The notes under the pieces: generated by a model
Database searches by the model: none
The model's input: the letters and a program-made list of their open reading frames with translations, nothing else
Told to the model about the DNA's origin: nothing
Shown here: positions 51,953-61,678 of the stretch, piece after piece
Layout: each line of letters begins with the position of its first letter
How positions within the stretch are numbered: position 1 is the first letter of the stretch
Made by a program: the position numbers and the translations under genes
From: JAEUMD01 sp050250815
GTDB lineage: Bacteria; Pseudomonadota; Alphaproteobacteria; Rhizobiales; Hyphomicrobiaceae
Assembly: GCA_050250815.1 (NCBI GenBank)
Contig: JBFWNY010000002.1
Span: 1-64,000, forward strand
Direction of reading: 5' to 3'
Length of the DNA stretch: 64,000 nt

Positions 51953-54112
51953 TCAGGAGCGGCGCTCGTGGAAGAAATCGTAGATCTTCTGCGCCATCTC
52001 GCCGGAAATCCCGGAAACCGCCTTCAGGTCCTCGACGCCTGCCCGCGATACCGCCTTGGCGGAGCCGAAGTGGGCCATCAAGGCCCGCTTGCGCGTCGGG
52101 CCTATTCCGGGGATTTCGTCCAGCGGATTGACGCCGATGGCGCGCGTGCGCTTGGCGCGGTGCGCGCCGATGGCGAAGCGGTGTGCTTCGTCCCGTAGCC
52201 GCTGCACGAAATAGAGGACCGGGTCGCGTGGCTCCAGCATGAAGGGTAGGTTGCGGTCGGCGGTGTGAAAGTGCTCGCGCCCGGCGTCCCGGTCCGGGCC
52301 CTTGGCGACGCCGACGATGGCAAGATCGGCAAGACCCAATGAGGCCGCAACCTCGCGTGCGACGGCGAGCTGGCCAGCACCGCCGTCGACCAGGATGAGA
52401 TCGGGCCAGTCGGGCAGGTCGCCATCGCTCTCGTCATCGGTTGCGGGCGGCTCGTCCGTTTCGACGGGCGCCTGCTCCGCGGGCGGGGATGAAGGGGCTT
52501 CCGCCCGCAATGCCGCGAATGCCAGTTCGTCGGTGCGCCGTGATGTCGGCTTGGGTGCCACGATGCGGCTTTGCAGCGCTTTCTCCGTTTCGCCAGGAGT
52601 TTCTGCCTCCGCGGCTTCGGCCTCGTCTCCATCCGCCTCCAACTCCTCGCTGGTGCCGCACTCGCGCGCCAGCCGAGTGAGGCGCCGGGTCAGCACCTCG
52701 CGCATCATTGCGTAGTCATCGCCGGGCGTCAGGGCCTCGGATTTGATGTTGAAGCGCCGGTACGCCTTCTTGATGAAGCCGTCGGCGCCGGCCACGATCA
52801 TCGCTCCGACAGCGTTGGCTCCCTGGATGTGACTGTTATCGTAAACCTCGATACGGCGCGGTGCCTGGTCGAGACCGAAGCGATCGGCAATCCCCTGGAG
52901 CAGGATGCGCTGGGAGGAGGACTCGGCGAGCCGCCGGCCGAGCGCCTCGCGCGCATTGGTGAGGGCATGCTCGACGAGCGCCGACTTTGCGCCCCGTTGC
53001 GGCACGCGCACCTCGATGCGCCGCTCGGCTCGCGTAGAGAGCGCCTCGGCCAACAGGTCGCGATTGGCGATCGCGTGTGACAGCAGCACGAGGCGCGCCA
53101 CCGGCTTGTCGTCGTAGAACTGAGCGATGAAGGCTTCCAGCACCTCTTCGACGGGCAGCGAGCGGTCCGCCTTCGGGAAGTAGGCGCGGTTACCCCAGTT
53201 TTGTCCGGAGCGGATGAAGAACACCTGCACGCACGTCTGTCCCCCGTCCTGATGCGCGGCGAATACGTCGGCCTCCTCGACACCGTCCGGGTTGATCGAC
53301 TGGTCGGCGGTGACGTGGGCGAGCGCCCACAGGCGGTTGCGGAAGGCGGCCGCGCGTTCGAACTCCAGGGCGTCGGAAGCCTCCTGCATCAGACGCTGGT
53401 ACATCTCGCGCACGTTCTGGCTTTCGCCGCGCAGGAACCGCACCGCCTCGTCGACGAGCCGGTTGTAGTCCTCGATCCCGATCTCGCCGGTGCATGGCGC
53501 GGAGCAACGCCGGATCTGGTGCAGGAGGCAGGGTCGTGTGCGGCTCTCGTAGACGCTGTCGGAGCACGAGCGCAGCAGAAACGCGCGCTGCATCATGTTG
53601 ATGGTGCGGTCAACCGCGCCGGCCGACGCGAATGGGCCGAAGTAGTCGCCCTTGCGTGCGCGTGCGCCGCGATGCTTGAGCACCTGGGGGGCGGCGTGTT
53701 CGCGCGCAATGAGGATAAAGGGAAAGGACTTGTCGTCGCGCAGCAGCACGTTGAAGCGCGGACGGAAGCGCTTGATGAGATTGGCTTCCAGCAGAAGCGC
53801 TTCGGCCTCCGTGCGGACGGAGACGAATTCCATCGCAGCAGTTTCCGCGATCATGCGGGCGATGCGGTTGGAGTGGCCGCCGGCGCGCGCGTAGGACGAG
53901 ACGCGGGACTTGAGGCTGCGCGCCTTGCCCACGTAGATCACCTCGCCCTTCGCATCGATCATGCGATAGACGCCCGGCGTGCCGGGCAGGCCTTTCACGT
54001 AGCCCTGGATGACCTGAGGCCCGCCTACGCGCGGTGTCGCGGCGGGTGCGTCCGCCGCTGCCGGCCCCGATTCCGGGCCGTCGCTGCCGGTGGTCTCATC
54101 GTTGTCCTGCAT
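51953..54112 (-). CDS. uvrC: excinuclease ABC subunit C
   Basis: A 719-residue UvrC, the nuclease that cuts on both sides of a lesion marked by UvrAB in nucleotide excision repair. The GIY-YIG domain starts at about residue 45 (GTPGVYRMIDAKGEVIYVGKARSLKSRVSSYA), the UVR helix pair is near 215-250, the RNase H-like half follows (EVYDNSHIQGANAVGAMIVA), and HhH motifs end the protein (IPGIGPTRKRALMAHFGS). The protein is longer than usual because of an acidic, Ala/Glu/Pro-rich insert of about 85 residues just before LPDWPDLILVDGG. A GTG at 54118 is an alternative start. Confidence 0.95.
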   Translation of the reverse strand: MQDNDETTGSDGPESGPAAADAPAATPRVGGPQVIQGYVKGLPGTPGVYRMIDAKGEVIYVGKARSLKSRVSSYARAGGHSNRIARMIAETAAMEFVSVRTEAEALLLEANLIKRFRPRFNVLLRDDKSFPFILIAREHAAPQVLKHRGARARKGDYFGPFASAGAVDRTINMMQRAFLLRSCSDSVYESRTRPCLLHQIRRCSAPCTGEIGIEDYNRLVDEAVRFLRGESQNVREMYQRLMQEASDALEFERAAAFRNRLWALAHVTADQSINPDGVEEADVFAAHQDGGQTCVQVFFIRSGQNWGNRAYFPKADRSLPVEEVLEAFIAQFYDDKPVARLVLLSHAIANRDLLAEALSTRAERRIEVRVPQRGAKSALVEHALTNAREALGRRLAESSSQRILLQGIADRFGLDQAPRRIEVYDNSHIQGANAVGAMIVAGADGFIKKAYRRFNIKSEALTPGDDYAMMREVLTRRLTRLARECGTSEELEADGDEAEAAEAETPGETEKALQSRIVAPKPTSRRTDELAFAALRAEAPSSPPAEQAPVETDEPPATDDESDGDLPDWPDLILVDGGAGQLAVAREVAASLGLADLAIVGVAKGPDRDAGREHFHTADRNLPFMLEPRDPVLYFVQRLRDEAHRFAIGAHRAKRTRAIGVNPLDEIPGIGPTRKRALMAHFGSAKAVSRAGVEDLKAVSGISGEMAQKIYDFFHERRS

Positions 54113-54144
54113 GCTCACGTAGATCGTCGTGCCGGGGGCGTCAG

Positions 54145-56847
54145 TCAAGCGCCGGTTTGCCCGCGTCTTGCTATCACGTAGCGCCGCGCCGCCTTCTCGG
54201 CTTCGAGCACGGCGAGGAGCGCAACGCCGCTGCCCACAATGACAGCTCCGTCGGAAAGCGCGACCGGCCGGGTCCCGAAGAGGGCCTGCAGCGGCGGCAG
54301 GTAGGTGAGCGCAAGTTGTGCCACGACCGTTGCCCCCACCCCGATCAGAACCGCTGGGGTACCCCGTACGCCTTGCAGGGTGATAGAGCCCGATCGCGCA
54401 TAGCGGATGGCGAAAAGATAGAAGATTTCGAACACGACGATGGTGTTCACAACCATGGTGCGGGCGGTCTCCACGTCGATGCCGCGCGAGCGGGCCCACC
54501 AGAACATGAAGAAGGCACCAGCGACGAACAGCACCGAGACGAAGGCGATCTGCCAGGCAAGCAGCGGCGTGAGAAGCGAGGAATTGGCCGGTCGCGGTGG
54601 TCGCTGCATCACGTCATCTTCCGCAGGCTCGAAGGCGAGCACGAGGCCGAGGGATACGGCGGTCACCATGTTGATCCAAAGGATCTGCACAGGCGTGACT
54701 GGTAGCAGGAAGCCACCGAGAATGGCGGCCACGACGACCAGCGTCTCGCCAAAGCTCGTCGGCAAGGTCCATGCGATCACCTTGGTGAGATTGTCGTAGA
54801 CCGTCCGCCCTTCGCGGATCGCGGCCACGATCGATGCGAAGTTGTCATCGGCGAGCACCATCTCGCTCGCCTCCTTCGCGGCTTCCGTGCCCTTGGCTCC
54901 CATGGCGACACCGACATCGGCCGCCTTCAACGCGGGCGCGTCGTTTACGCCATCGCCGGTCATGGCGACGATGGCGCCGCCGCGCTGCAGCGCTGAAACC
55001 AGCTTGAGCTTGTGCTCGGGCGCGGCGCGCGGAAAAACCGCCGCGCGCTGGGCAAGATCCACGATTTCGTGGTCGTCTGCCGCATCGACATCGCGGCCAC
55101 TGGCACAACGGTCGGCGTGGGTGAGGTTCAGCTTGCGTGCGATGGCGGCAGCGGTGAGGCCGTGGTCGCCGGTGATCATCTTCACGGATATGCCGGCAGC
55201 GGTGCAGTCGGCGACTGCGCGCATTGCTTCCTCGCGCGGCGGATCGATGAGGCCGACGAGACCCGTGATGGTCAGCGCATCCACGTCATCGTGCGCCAGC
55301 TGCGTCGTCGATCCGGGCAACTCCTTGATGGCGAAGGCCAGTGTCCGTTCGCCTTCCGCAGCGAGGACTTCGATGCGGTTCTCCCAAGCGGTTCGGTCGA
55401 GCGGGAGAATACTGCCGTCAGCGTGCATCTCGTGCGTCGCGCGCGCGAGCAGGTCTTCGGGCGCCCCTTTGACGAGCAACAGCGCCGCGGGATCTTCCTT
55501 GGCGGCGTTGAGCGTTGCCATGAAGCGGTGCGCGGCATCGAACGGAATGACGTCGCGCCGCGCAAACGCGCCGCGCGCGGCCGCCACGTCACGGCCCAAG
55601 GACGACGCCAGCGCGACCAGAGCGCCCTCCATGGGGTCACCTTCGAACGCCGTCATTCCGCCGCGCAAGGCGACACGAGCATCGTTGCAAAGGAGCCCGA
55701 CATCGAGCGTGCGCGCGAAGCCGGCGTCGGCGGGCTCCTCGCTGCGTACGGCATACATGCCGTTTGCGGTCACAACGTGCGCGGCCGTCATCTCGTTGCG
55801 GGTGAGCGTTCCGGTCTTGTCGGTGCAGATCACCGAGACCGATCCCAGCGTCTCCACCGCCGGCAGCTTGCGGATGATGGCGTTGCGCCGCGACATGCGC
55901 TCAACGCCGATGGCGAGCGTGATCGTCATGACGGCCGGCAGCCCTTCGGGGATCGCCGCCACGGCCATCCCGACGACGGCGAGGAAGGCATCGCTCGTGC
56001 TGTAGCTGCGCACGAGCACCGCGAAGGCGAAGGTGACCGCGGAAAGCAGCAGGATCGCGATGCTGAGCTGCCGCGCGAACGCGTTCATCTGGCGAATGAG
56101 CGGCGTCGTCGTCTCGCCGATCTCGCCAAGCATGGTCGTGATGCGGCCGAGTTCGGTCGATCTGCCAGTTGCCACGACCACGCCCGTGCCCTGGCCGGCG
56201 GTCACCAGTGTACCCGAGTAGGCCATGGAGGCGCGTTCAGCGAGCGGCGCGTCCGCGGGCACCGCATCGGGGAGCTTGTCGACGGGCACAGATTCGCCGG
56301 TTAGCGCCGCCTCGTCGATCCTGAGCCCGCGCTGCGCGATGAGCCGCAGGTCCGCGGTGACGCGGTCGCCCGCATCCAGCAGCACCACGTCGCCCGGCGT
56401 GAGGTCAATGGCCGGCACCTTCCGGCGCAGGCCGGCCCGCACCACGGTTGCCTCAGGGCCGATCATGGCGCGGATCGCGGCCAGAGCCGCCTCGGCCTTG
56501 CCTTCCTGCACGACGCCGAAAATGGCGTTGATGACGACGACGAGCAGAATGACCGAGGTGTCGACCAGCTCGCCGAGCAACAGAGTGATCGTAGCGGCGC
56601 CGAGCAATACGTAGATCAGCAGATTGTCGAGCTGGGCCATGAAGCGGCTCAGCAGCGAGCGGGGCGGCGCCTCGGGCAGCGCATTTGGTCCGCTGACGGC
56701 AAGGCGGCGAGCGGCCTCGGCATCGTCGAGGCCGTCGGCCGTTGTCGTCAGAGCCGCAAGTACATCGCTTGCGCTACGCGCGTGCCACGGCTCCGACGCG
56801 GTGGCCATGGCGTTGGCTGCTGATACGGGGCGATGTGCGGGGTTCAT
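54145..56847 (-). CDS. P-type cation-transporting ATPase, type II
   Basis: A 900-residue P-type ATPase read from ATG 56847. It has the N-terminal cation-ATPase domain (WHARSASDVLAALTTTADGLDDAEAARRL), actuator motif LTGESVPVDK, membrane motif PEGLPAV, the phosphorylation site in CTDKTGTLTRNE, MITGDHGLTA, the hinge TGDGVNDAPALKAADVGVAMG, and a C-terminal helical domain. PEGLPAV is the motif of Ca2+-type pumps, but the sixth helix region (WINMVTAVSLGLVLAFEPAEDD) differs from classical Ca2+ pumps, so the ion is uncertain. It ends 32 bp upstream of uvrC. Confidence 0.9.
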   Translation of the reverse strand: MNPAHRPVSAANAMATASEPWHARSASDVLAALTTTADGLDDAEAARRLAVSGPNALPEAPPRSLLSRFMAQLDNLLIYVLLGAATITLLLGELVDTSVILLVVVINAIFGVVQEGKAEAALAAIRAMIGPEATVVRAGLRRKVPAIDLTPGDVVLLDAGDRVTADLRLIAQRGLRIDEAALTGESVPVDKLPDAVPADAPLAERASMAYSGTLVTAGQGTGVVVATGRSTELGRITTMLGEIGETTTPLIRQMNAFARQLSIAILLLSAVTFAFAVLVRSYSTSDAFLAVVGMAVAAIPEGLPAVMTITLAIGVERMSRRNAIIRKLPAVETLGSVSVICTDKTGTLTRNEMTAAHVVTANGMYAVRSEEPADAGFARTLDVGLLCNDARVALRGGMTAFEGDPMEGALVALASSLGRDVAAARGAFARRDVIPFDAAHRFMATLNAAKEDPAALLLVKGAPEDLLARATHEMHADGSILPLDRTAWENRIEVLAAEGERTLAFAIKELPGSTTQLAHDDVDALTITGLVGLIDPPREEAMRAVADCTAAGISVKMITGDHGLTAAAIARKLNLTHADRCASGRDVDAADDHEIVDLAQRAAVFPRAAPEHKLKLVSALQRGGAIVAMTGDGVNDAPALKAADVGVAMGAKGTEAAKEASEMVLADDNFASIVAAIREGRTVYDNLTKVIAWTLPTSFGETLVVVAAILGGFLLPVTPVQILWINMVTAVSLGLVLAFEPAEDDVMQRPPRPANSSLLTPLLAWQIAFVSVLFVAGAFFMFWWARSRGIDVETARTMVVNTIVVFEIFYLFAIRYARSGSITLQGVRGTPAVLIGVGATVVAQLALTYLPPLQALFGTRPVALSDGAVIVGSGVALLAVLEAEKAARRYVIARRGQTGA

Positions 56848-57051
56848 CCTCAGAACTTCTCGTGCTGAGACGGGGGACGGTCGTACCGGTTGGCGCCGTC
56901 CTAGAGCCAGATGGTCCGATATGGAAGCGCGGAGAGTCGGCCGAAGGCGGCGGCGATGCCGCAGGCCGCGCCATATTTTGGACCTCGCCCGCATGCTTGG
57001 TCGGCTCGGGGAGGTGCCGGCGCTCTGCGCCGATGCACGGGACATCTTGTC

Positions 57052-58047
57052 ATGTATTGCTCCGGCTTCGTCAGGCTAACGGCACTTGCGTTCGCGCTCG
57101 CCTTCACAGCGGTGTGCGGAGCTGCATCCGCAGACGCTGGACGGCGGACGCGGGCCGAGCCGCAGCCGCGCTTCGACAAGGCCGAGGATGTCCTCGTCTT
57201 CATCAATTCCTATCGCGAGCAGAAGTCGCCCAAGCACGTGCCTGCCGCCGTCGCGGCGATGAGCCGCCTTGGTCTGTTGCGGGAGCCGGAGGAGGCTGGA
57301 ATCTACATCGGCTTCGTCGCCGGAGTGCTCGGCGACAATCCTGCCGGGGCCGAACAGCTGGTGGCCAAGATGTTTCCGATGCCTCCCGAGCATCAGGTCG
57401 TCATCATCAAAGCCATCGCATTCTCGGGGCTTGCTGACTGGAAATCACTGCTGGCGAACTTCATCGAGCGCATGCCCGCGCGCAAGCTGCTGGTCGAGGG
57501 CTATCTCTATCGCGGCATGCCATTGCTCGATGGGCTGATGACCGAGTCCACGGGTGCGTTCGCCGTCGATGTTCAATGGGGACGATACTTCGCGACCGGT
57601 GCCGCGCCACCGGCCAAGGCCATCATCGCGGCGCTGGCCTGGACGGCGGAACGCGACAGCGTCGAGAAACTCACCATAGGCTCGATGGCCAAGTGGACGC
57701 TCGCCACCAACGCCACGCGCGACAAGGGTCTGCGCGACATCATGAAGGCGGAGATCAACACGCAGCCCAAGGCCGTGCGAAAGGCGCTGTCGGAGATCAT
57801 CGTCGCAGCCGAGACGTTCGAGACCGGGCGCATCAAGAAGGATGCGCTCAAGGCGATCGAAGAGCTGCGCGCAAAGGGTCCGCAGTCGAACCGCGATACG
57901 GTGTGGTGGGGGCAGGCCGGGCAGACGGCGCTGGCATTGGGCTGTATCGCCGCGGGAGCGTTGGGCCACGTCGAGGTCGGCGTTCCGTGCGTCATAGGCG
58001 GAGCGCTGTCGTCGGCGGCTCTCAAGTACATGGTGCCGCAGCAGTAG
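57052..58047 (+). CDS. unknown exported helical-repeat-like protein
   Basis: A 331-residue product from ATG 57052 with a signal peptide (MYCSGFVRLTALAFALAFTAVCGAASADA) and a later hydrophobic stretch (about 298-325). The middle is alpha-helical, with repeated helix pairs such as HVPAAVAAMSRLGLLREPEEAG, QLVAKMFPMPPEHQVVIIKAIAF and LANFIERMPARKLLVEGYLY, like HEAT or TPR proteins. The C terminus is glycine- and alanine-rich and could insert in a membrane. I recognise no family. It is divergent from the P-type ATPase. Confidence 0.72.
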   Translation: MYCSGFVRLTALAFALAFTAVCGAASADAGRRTRAEPQPRFDKAEDVLVFINSYREQKSPKHVPAAVAAMSRLGLLREPEEAGIYIGFVAGVLGDNPAGAEQLVAKMFPMPPEHQVVIIKAIAFSGLADWKSLLANFIERMPARKLLVEGYLYRGMPLLDGLMTESTGAFAVDVQWGRYFATGAAPPAKAIIAALAWTAERDSVEKLTIGSMAKWTLATNATRDKGLRDIMKAEINTQPKAVRKALSEIIVAAETFETGRIKKDALKAIEELRAKGPQSNRDTVWWGQAGQTALALGCIAAGALGHVEVGVPCVIGGALSSAALKYMVPQQ

Positions 58048-58055
58048 CGGCAGGA

Positions 58056-58619
58056 TCAGTTGCGTGCCTGCAGCGAGCCCGTCTCGATGCGGGAGACGCC
58101 GGTTGCCCAGCCGCGCGCCAGCCGCTCGGCAGCTTCACGGGCATCGAGCGCGCGGTCGGCGCGGCGTGTCGTCTCCACCATCTTCAATCGCTGTCGCAGC
58201 GGCGGGCAGGCCTTGACGTGCGCCTGCGTGCCGGCCTCGGCACCCTTGAGCGCCTCGCTGCACTGGAGCAGCTCAGCCAGCAGGCGAGCCGGCGCCGCGT
58301 CGTCGATTGTGTGCGGTTGTGCGCCCGGAGTGGCAGGCGGGAGCGACGTGGTGCGCGTCGCGACTTGCTCGGGAGCGCTGGAGACGCCGGCACGGCGCTC
58401 GTCGGTCGGTCCCAGCATGGCGACCGACACGACCGACCAGAAGCCGACCAGATGCCAGAATGCGGCACCGGCGAGAAAGCCGAGGATCGCCGCGATCACC
58501 GGTGTCCGGCCCCGTGTGTGTGGGCGCGAAACATTGGAGGCCGTGGCATCCACGACCCCGACCATTTGGCCCCCGCCAAAGCGCTGCGCGTCCTCGCCGC
58601 CCCGCAAGGCTCCCCCCAT
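58056..58619 (-). CDS. unknown membrane-anchored protein
   Basis: A 187-residue reading from ATG 58619; the frame is open to 58691 and the start is uncertain. One hydrophobic helix (PVIAAILGFLAGAAFWHLVGFWSVVSVAML) is followed by an external domain with two cysteines (LLQCSEALKG and KACPPLRQRL) that may form a disulfide. It faces the upstream exported protein with eight bases between the stops. Function unknown. Confidence 0.6.
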   Translation of the reverse strand: MGGALRGGEDAQRFGGGQMVGVVDATASNVSRPHTRGRTPVIAAILGFLAGAAFWHLVGFWSVVSVAMLGPTDERRAGVSSAPEQVATRTTSLPPATPGAQPHTIDDAAPARLLAELLQCSEALKGAEAGTQAHVKACPPLRQRLKMVETTRRADRALDAREAAERLARGWATGVSRIETGSLQARN

Positions 58620-58772
58620 TCTGGCGAATCGATGCAGCGCCAGTGTGCGGAGCGCTCGCAGGTGATGCAAGCGAGTGCCAGTGTGGCTCAACGGTAGCCG
58701 GTGGGTAATCGGGCGGTCGTGAGGTCAAGCGCATTGCGCGTTGCAGATGCAGCCGCTTTTGAACGCGCCGTT

Positions 58773-58906
58773 CGCACCTAGGGCAGGTCAGACCTTGGCG
58801 GAATCAGTTCGATGCATTGTGGCCTGCTCTATCTGTTTGTTTGAGAGACTGATTCACACCCTCGGTGAAAGCTGAAGTGCTTCCACCTCAGCCGATCAGT
58901 CTCTAG
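58773..58906 (-). repeat. dispersed intergenic repeat, copy 2 (inverted)
   Basis: On the minus strand this segment reads with the same blocks and length as 2826-2959, including GTGTGAATCAG, TAGAGC, CATCGAAC and TAGGTGCG. It also contains its own inverted repeat: AGAGACTGAT (58844-58853) and ATCAGTCTCT (58895-58904) pair perfectly over 10 bp around an imperfect inner stem. The copy begins at the stop codon of the RNase T2 gene and supplies its TAG. Confidence 0.7.
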
Positions 58907-59781
58907 ATGCCGCGCGGCCCAGGCAGCCAGTCACGCTCCGCCGGGCGCGTGCGCTCCTCCTGGGGCCGGGAGCGCGGCTCGTCCCGGCGCGGTGGCGCTG
59001 CGGACCGCGGCTCGTCCCGTCCACGCGACGTCGAGCGCACCGGGGGCACGTACATCTGACGCGCCGAGCACAGTCGTCGCTGGCTTTCGTTGCGGCCGCA
59101 GGCCTGCAGCTGTCCGCTCTTGGAGTGGCAGATGCGGATCTCTTTCAGGCGGCTGCCGGGCCCGCCGCAGCTCACCGCGATCATCTCGGGCTTGAGTCCA
59201 GGATTGGCCGCCGTCAACTCGCGCACGAGCTGGTCGGGCGCCACCATCTGGACGTCGAACGGATTGACGTAGCGTTCCGGGATGCGGATGCGCTGGAACA
59301 GCTTGCGGGCGAGGTCGTAGTAGCCGGCCGGATCGAGGCCTGAGCATGTGCCATGCTTGCGGTACTCGTGGATGACGAGGCCCCGAGCCGGCATGATGTC
59401 GAGCATGCCGTCAACGACGGAGTTGGGCACGAACGGCCGGTCGCGTGTCGGGCAGCTTTCGGGGTAGCCGCGTTCGTACTGTGGCCACAGCCCGTGCAGA
59501 ACGAAATTGTAGCGGCGTCCGTCGCGCCGGTTGCACTGCATGTCGCTGTCGGTGCGGCGGCCGGCGTCGGTGTCGCAATGCGTCGGGCTCCACGACAGGA
59601 CGAGAGCGTAATAGTCGAACTCGCCCGCCACGTTGCGCTGGGCATCGTTGCCGTAGCGGTTGCCGTATGGGCGGTCGCGCTCGTAGCCGTAGTCGCGGCG
59701 CTGGGCGTGCGCGTTATCGGCGGCCGCGGCAGCGGCACAAAGGGCGAGAACAGCGTGAAGGAAGATCGTCGGCAGGCGCAT
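58903..59781 (-). CDS. secreted ribonuclease T2 family protein
   Basis: A 292-residue exported RNase. ATG at 59781 gives a signal peptide (MRLPTIFLHAVLALCAAAAAADNAHAQ). The two catalytic segments are present: FVLHGLWPQYERGYPESC (CAS I, first histidine) and VIHEYRKHGTCSG (CAS II, second and third catalytic residues). T2 enzymes cut single-stranded RNA through a 2',3'-cyclic phosphate and may scavenge phosphate and nucleosides. The last 45 residues are Arg/Pro/Glu-rich low-complexity sequence. The gene ends exactly at the border of the dispersed repeat. Confidence 0.9.
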   Translation of the reverse strand: MRLPTIFLHAVLALCAAAAAADNAHAQRRDYGYERDRPYGNRYGNDAQRNVAGEFDYYALVLSWSPTHCDTDAGRRTDSDMQCNRRDGRRYNFVLHGLWPQYERGYPESCPTRDRPFVPNSVVDGMLDIMPARGLVIHEYRKHGTCSGLDPAGYYDLARKLFQRIRIPERYVNPFDVQMVAPDQLVRELTAANPGLKPEMIAVSCGGPGSRLKEIRICHSKSGQLQACGRNESQRRLCSARQMYVPPVRSTSRGRDEPRSAAPPRRDEPRSRPQEERTRPAERDWLPGPRGI

Positions 59782-60003
59782 GTCGTGTCGTGTCTCCGGC
59801 TGGAACGGGCGTGAGCATAGTCGAGACGCGGTGCCGCGCAATCGCGACAGCCGCCATCCTGGCGCGAAAGCCCTTTGCCCGGCAGGAAACAGTCGTGCGC
59901 CGTTGTGTCGATATAGCGTCGAAATCGCGCGCGCCAGCGCGACCGGCCGATCTTACGGAGATTTAAGGCGTGGCGCCGGTGGCCCTCCCTCCGGTTCGCG
60001 GAG

Positions 60004-61407
60004 CTAGCGCTCCGCGAGGGCGGCCAGGATGCGCGCCCAACTGCGGGCCCCCTTCTTGAAACTGGTCAAATTGTACTTCTCATTGGGTGAGTGGATGCGG
60101 TCGTCGTCGAGACCGAAGCCGATGAGCAGGCTGTCCATGCCCAGCACCTGCCGGAACGACGTGACGATGGGGATCGACGCACCGCAACCCATCAGCACCG
60201 TGGGCCGGCCCCATTCTTCCTCCAACGCCCCAGCGGCCAGCCGCATGCGGAGATCGCGCGTGTCGAAGCCGATGGCTTCCGAGCCGTGCGTGCCGATGAA
60301 TTCGGCGGTGCAGTCTTCCGGAAGCTGAGCCCGGATGAACTCCTGCACGGCCGCCAGCACGCGGTCGGGGTTCTGGCCGGGCACGAGGCGGCAGGTGATC
60401 TTTGCCGACGCCTTCGCCGGGATGACGGTTTTGGAGCCGACGCCCTGGTAGCCGCCGGTAATGCCGTTGAATTCCAGTGTCGGCCGCGACCAGAGCTGCT
60501 CGATCAGGCTGTAGCGCTTCTCGCCTGCCGGAACACTGAGGCCAATGCTGCCGAGCATATCGGGCGCGGTTTCCGCCAATGCTCGCCATTGCTTCACCTG
60601 GCTGGCCGTCGGCCGGCGGATGCCGTCGTAAAATCCTGGTACGCGCACGCGCCCGCTGCTGTCGTGCAGCGCGGCCAGAGCCTTCACCAGGGCGCGGATC
60701 GGGTTCATCGCAGGTCCGCCATAGATGCCCGAATGCAGGTCGCGCTTGGGTCCTGAGATGATGACCTCGGTGGCAGCGAGCCCGCGCAGCTGGGTGGTGA
60801 TGGCCGGCGTGTCCTTGTCCCACTGGCCGGTATCGCAGACGAGCACGACGTCGGCCTTCAGCTCGCTGCCCGACTTGGCCAGGAACCCGGGCAGCGAGGG
60901 CGAGCCGCATTCCTCTTCGCCCTCGATCATGACGGACACGGCCACGGGAAGCTCGCCCGCCACCGCCTTCCAGGCGCGCGCGGCCTCCAGGAAGGTCATA
61001 AGCTGGCCCTTGTTGTCCTCAGCGCCGCGCGCCACGATCACCTTGCCGTTGCCCTTCTCCGAAGCGATGCGCGGCTCGAACGGCGGCGATGTCCACAGCT
61101 CCAGCGGGTCCGGCGGCTGCACGTCATAGTGGCCGTAGAACAGGACGTGCGGCTTGCCCTGCGGTACCGAGGCGCCGTCGTGGGCCACGACCATCGGATG
61201 TCCGTCGGTCGGCTTCACGGCAGACCGGAAGCCGATGTCGGAGAGCGCATCGGCGCACCACTGGGCGGCGCGACGGCAGTCATCCTTGTGCGCGGGGTCG
61301 GTGGAGATACTGGGGATGCGCAGCAGCTCGAACAGGCGGTCGAGCGCGTCGCGTTCATTGCGCTGGAGCGTCTTCAAAACCTCGGGAAGGCGGCCGTTCG
61401 CTGACAT
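60004..61407 (-). CDS. M20-family dipeptidase (ArgE/DapE/CPG2 type)
   Basis: A 467-residue cytoplasmic metallopeptidase without a signal peptide. ATG at 61407 has GAGG nine bases upstream and gives MSANGRLPEVLKTLQRNERDAL. Zinc sites are in HVLFYGHYDVQPPDPLELW (His and the catalytic Asp), RGAEDNKGQL, and EGEEECGSPSL with the catalytic Glu pair; VLMGCGASIPIV and GFGLDDDRIHSPNE carry the last ligands. The lid domain is at about residues 200-330. Such enzymes release amino acids from dipeptides, with carnosinase-like proteins among them. Confidence 0.92.
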   Translation of the reverse strand: MSANGRLPEVLKTLQRNERDALDRLFELLRIPSISTDPAHKDDCRRAAQWCADALSDIGFRSAVKPTDGHPMVVAHDGASVPQGKPHVLFYGHYDVQPPDPLELWTSPPFEPRIASEKGNGKVIVARGAEDNKGQLMTFLEAARAWKAVAGELPVAVSVMIEGEEECGSPSLPGFLAKSGSELKADVVLVCDTGQWDKDTPAITTQLRGLAATEVIISGPKRDLHSGIYGGPAMNPIRALVKALAALHDSSGRVRVPGFYDGIRRPTASQVKQWRALAETAPDMLGSIGLSVPAGEKRYSLIEQLWSRPTLEFNGITGGYQGVGSKTVIPAKASAKITCRLVPGQNPDRVLAAVQEFIRAQLPEDCTAEFIGTHGSEAIGFDTRDLRMRLAAGALEEEWGRPTVLMGCGASIPIVTSFRQVLGMDSLLIGFGLDDDRIHSPNEKYNLTSFKKGARSWARILAALAER

Positions 61408-61678
61408 CGTCGTCGTCCTCGGGTCGATTTTCGGGGGATGGAAGCCGACCATGGCTGTCGGGTCGAGGTGGATGTTGCGCGATGGCCGCCCGGCAGTAAA
61501 GCGCGCCTAGCGTGATGGTCGTGAAAGTCCGCTACAAACCTTCGGCCGAGGGGTGACGTGGACTTCTCTGGCGAGACGAGCATCGAGGCTTCCGGCTCGC
61601 GGCTTCTCTTGGTATTCCCGGTGGCCGTGCCGGCGCGGCTCCCTCGCGTCCGGCGTGCATGCAACTGGAGGCGGCGCG

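Noticed and set aside
55012..56304. 430-codon plus-strand frame
   Set aside because: Antisense to the P-type ATPase, which has DKTGT and the hinge motif; shadow frame only.
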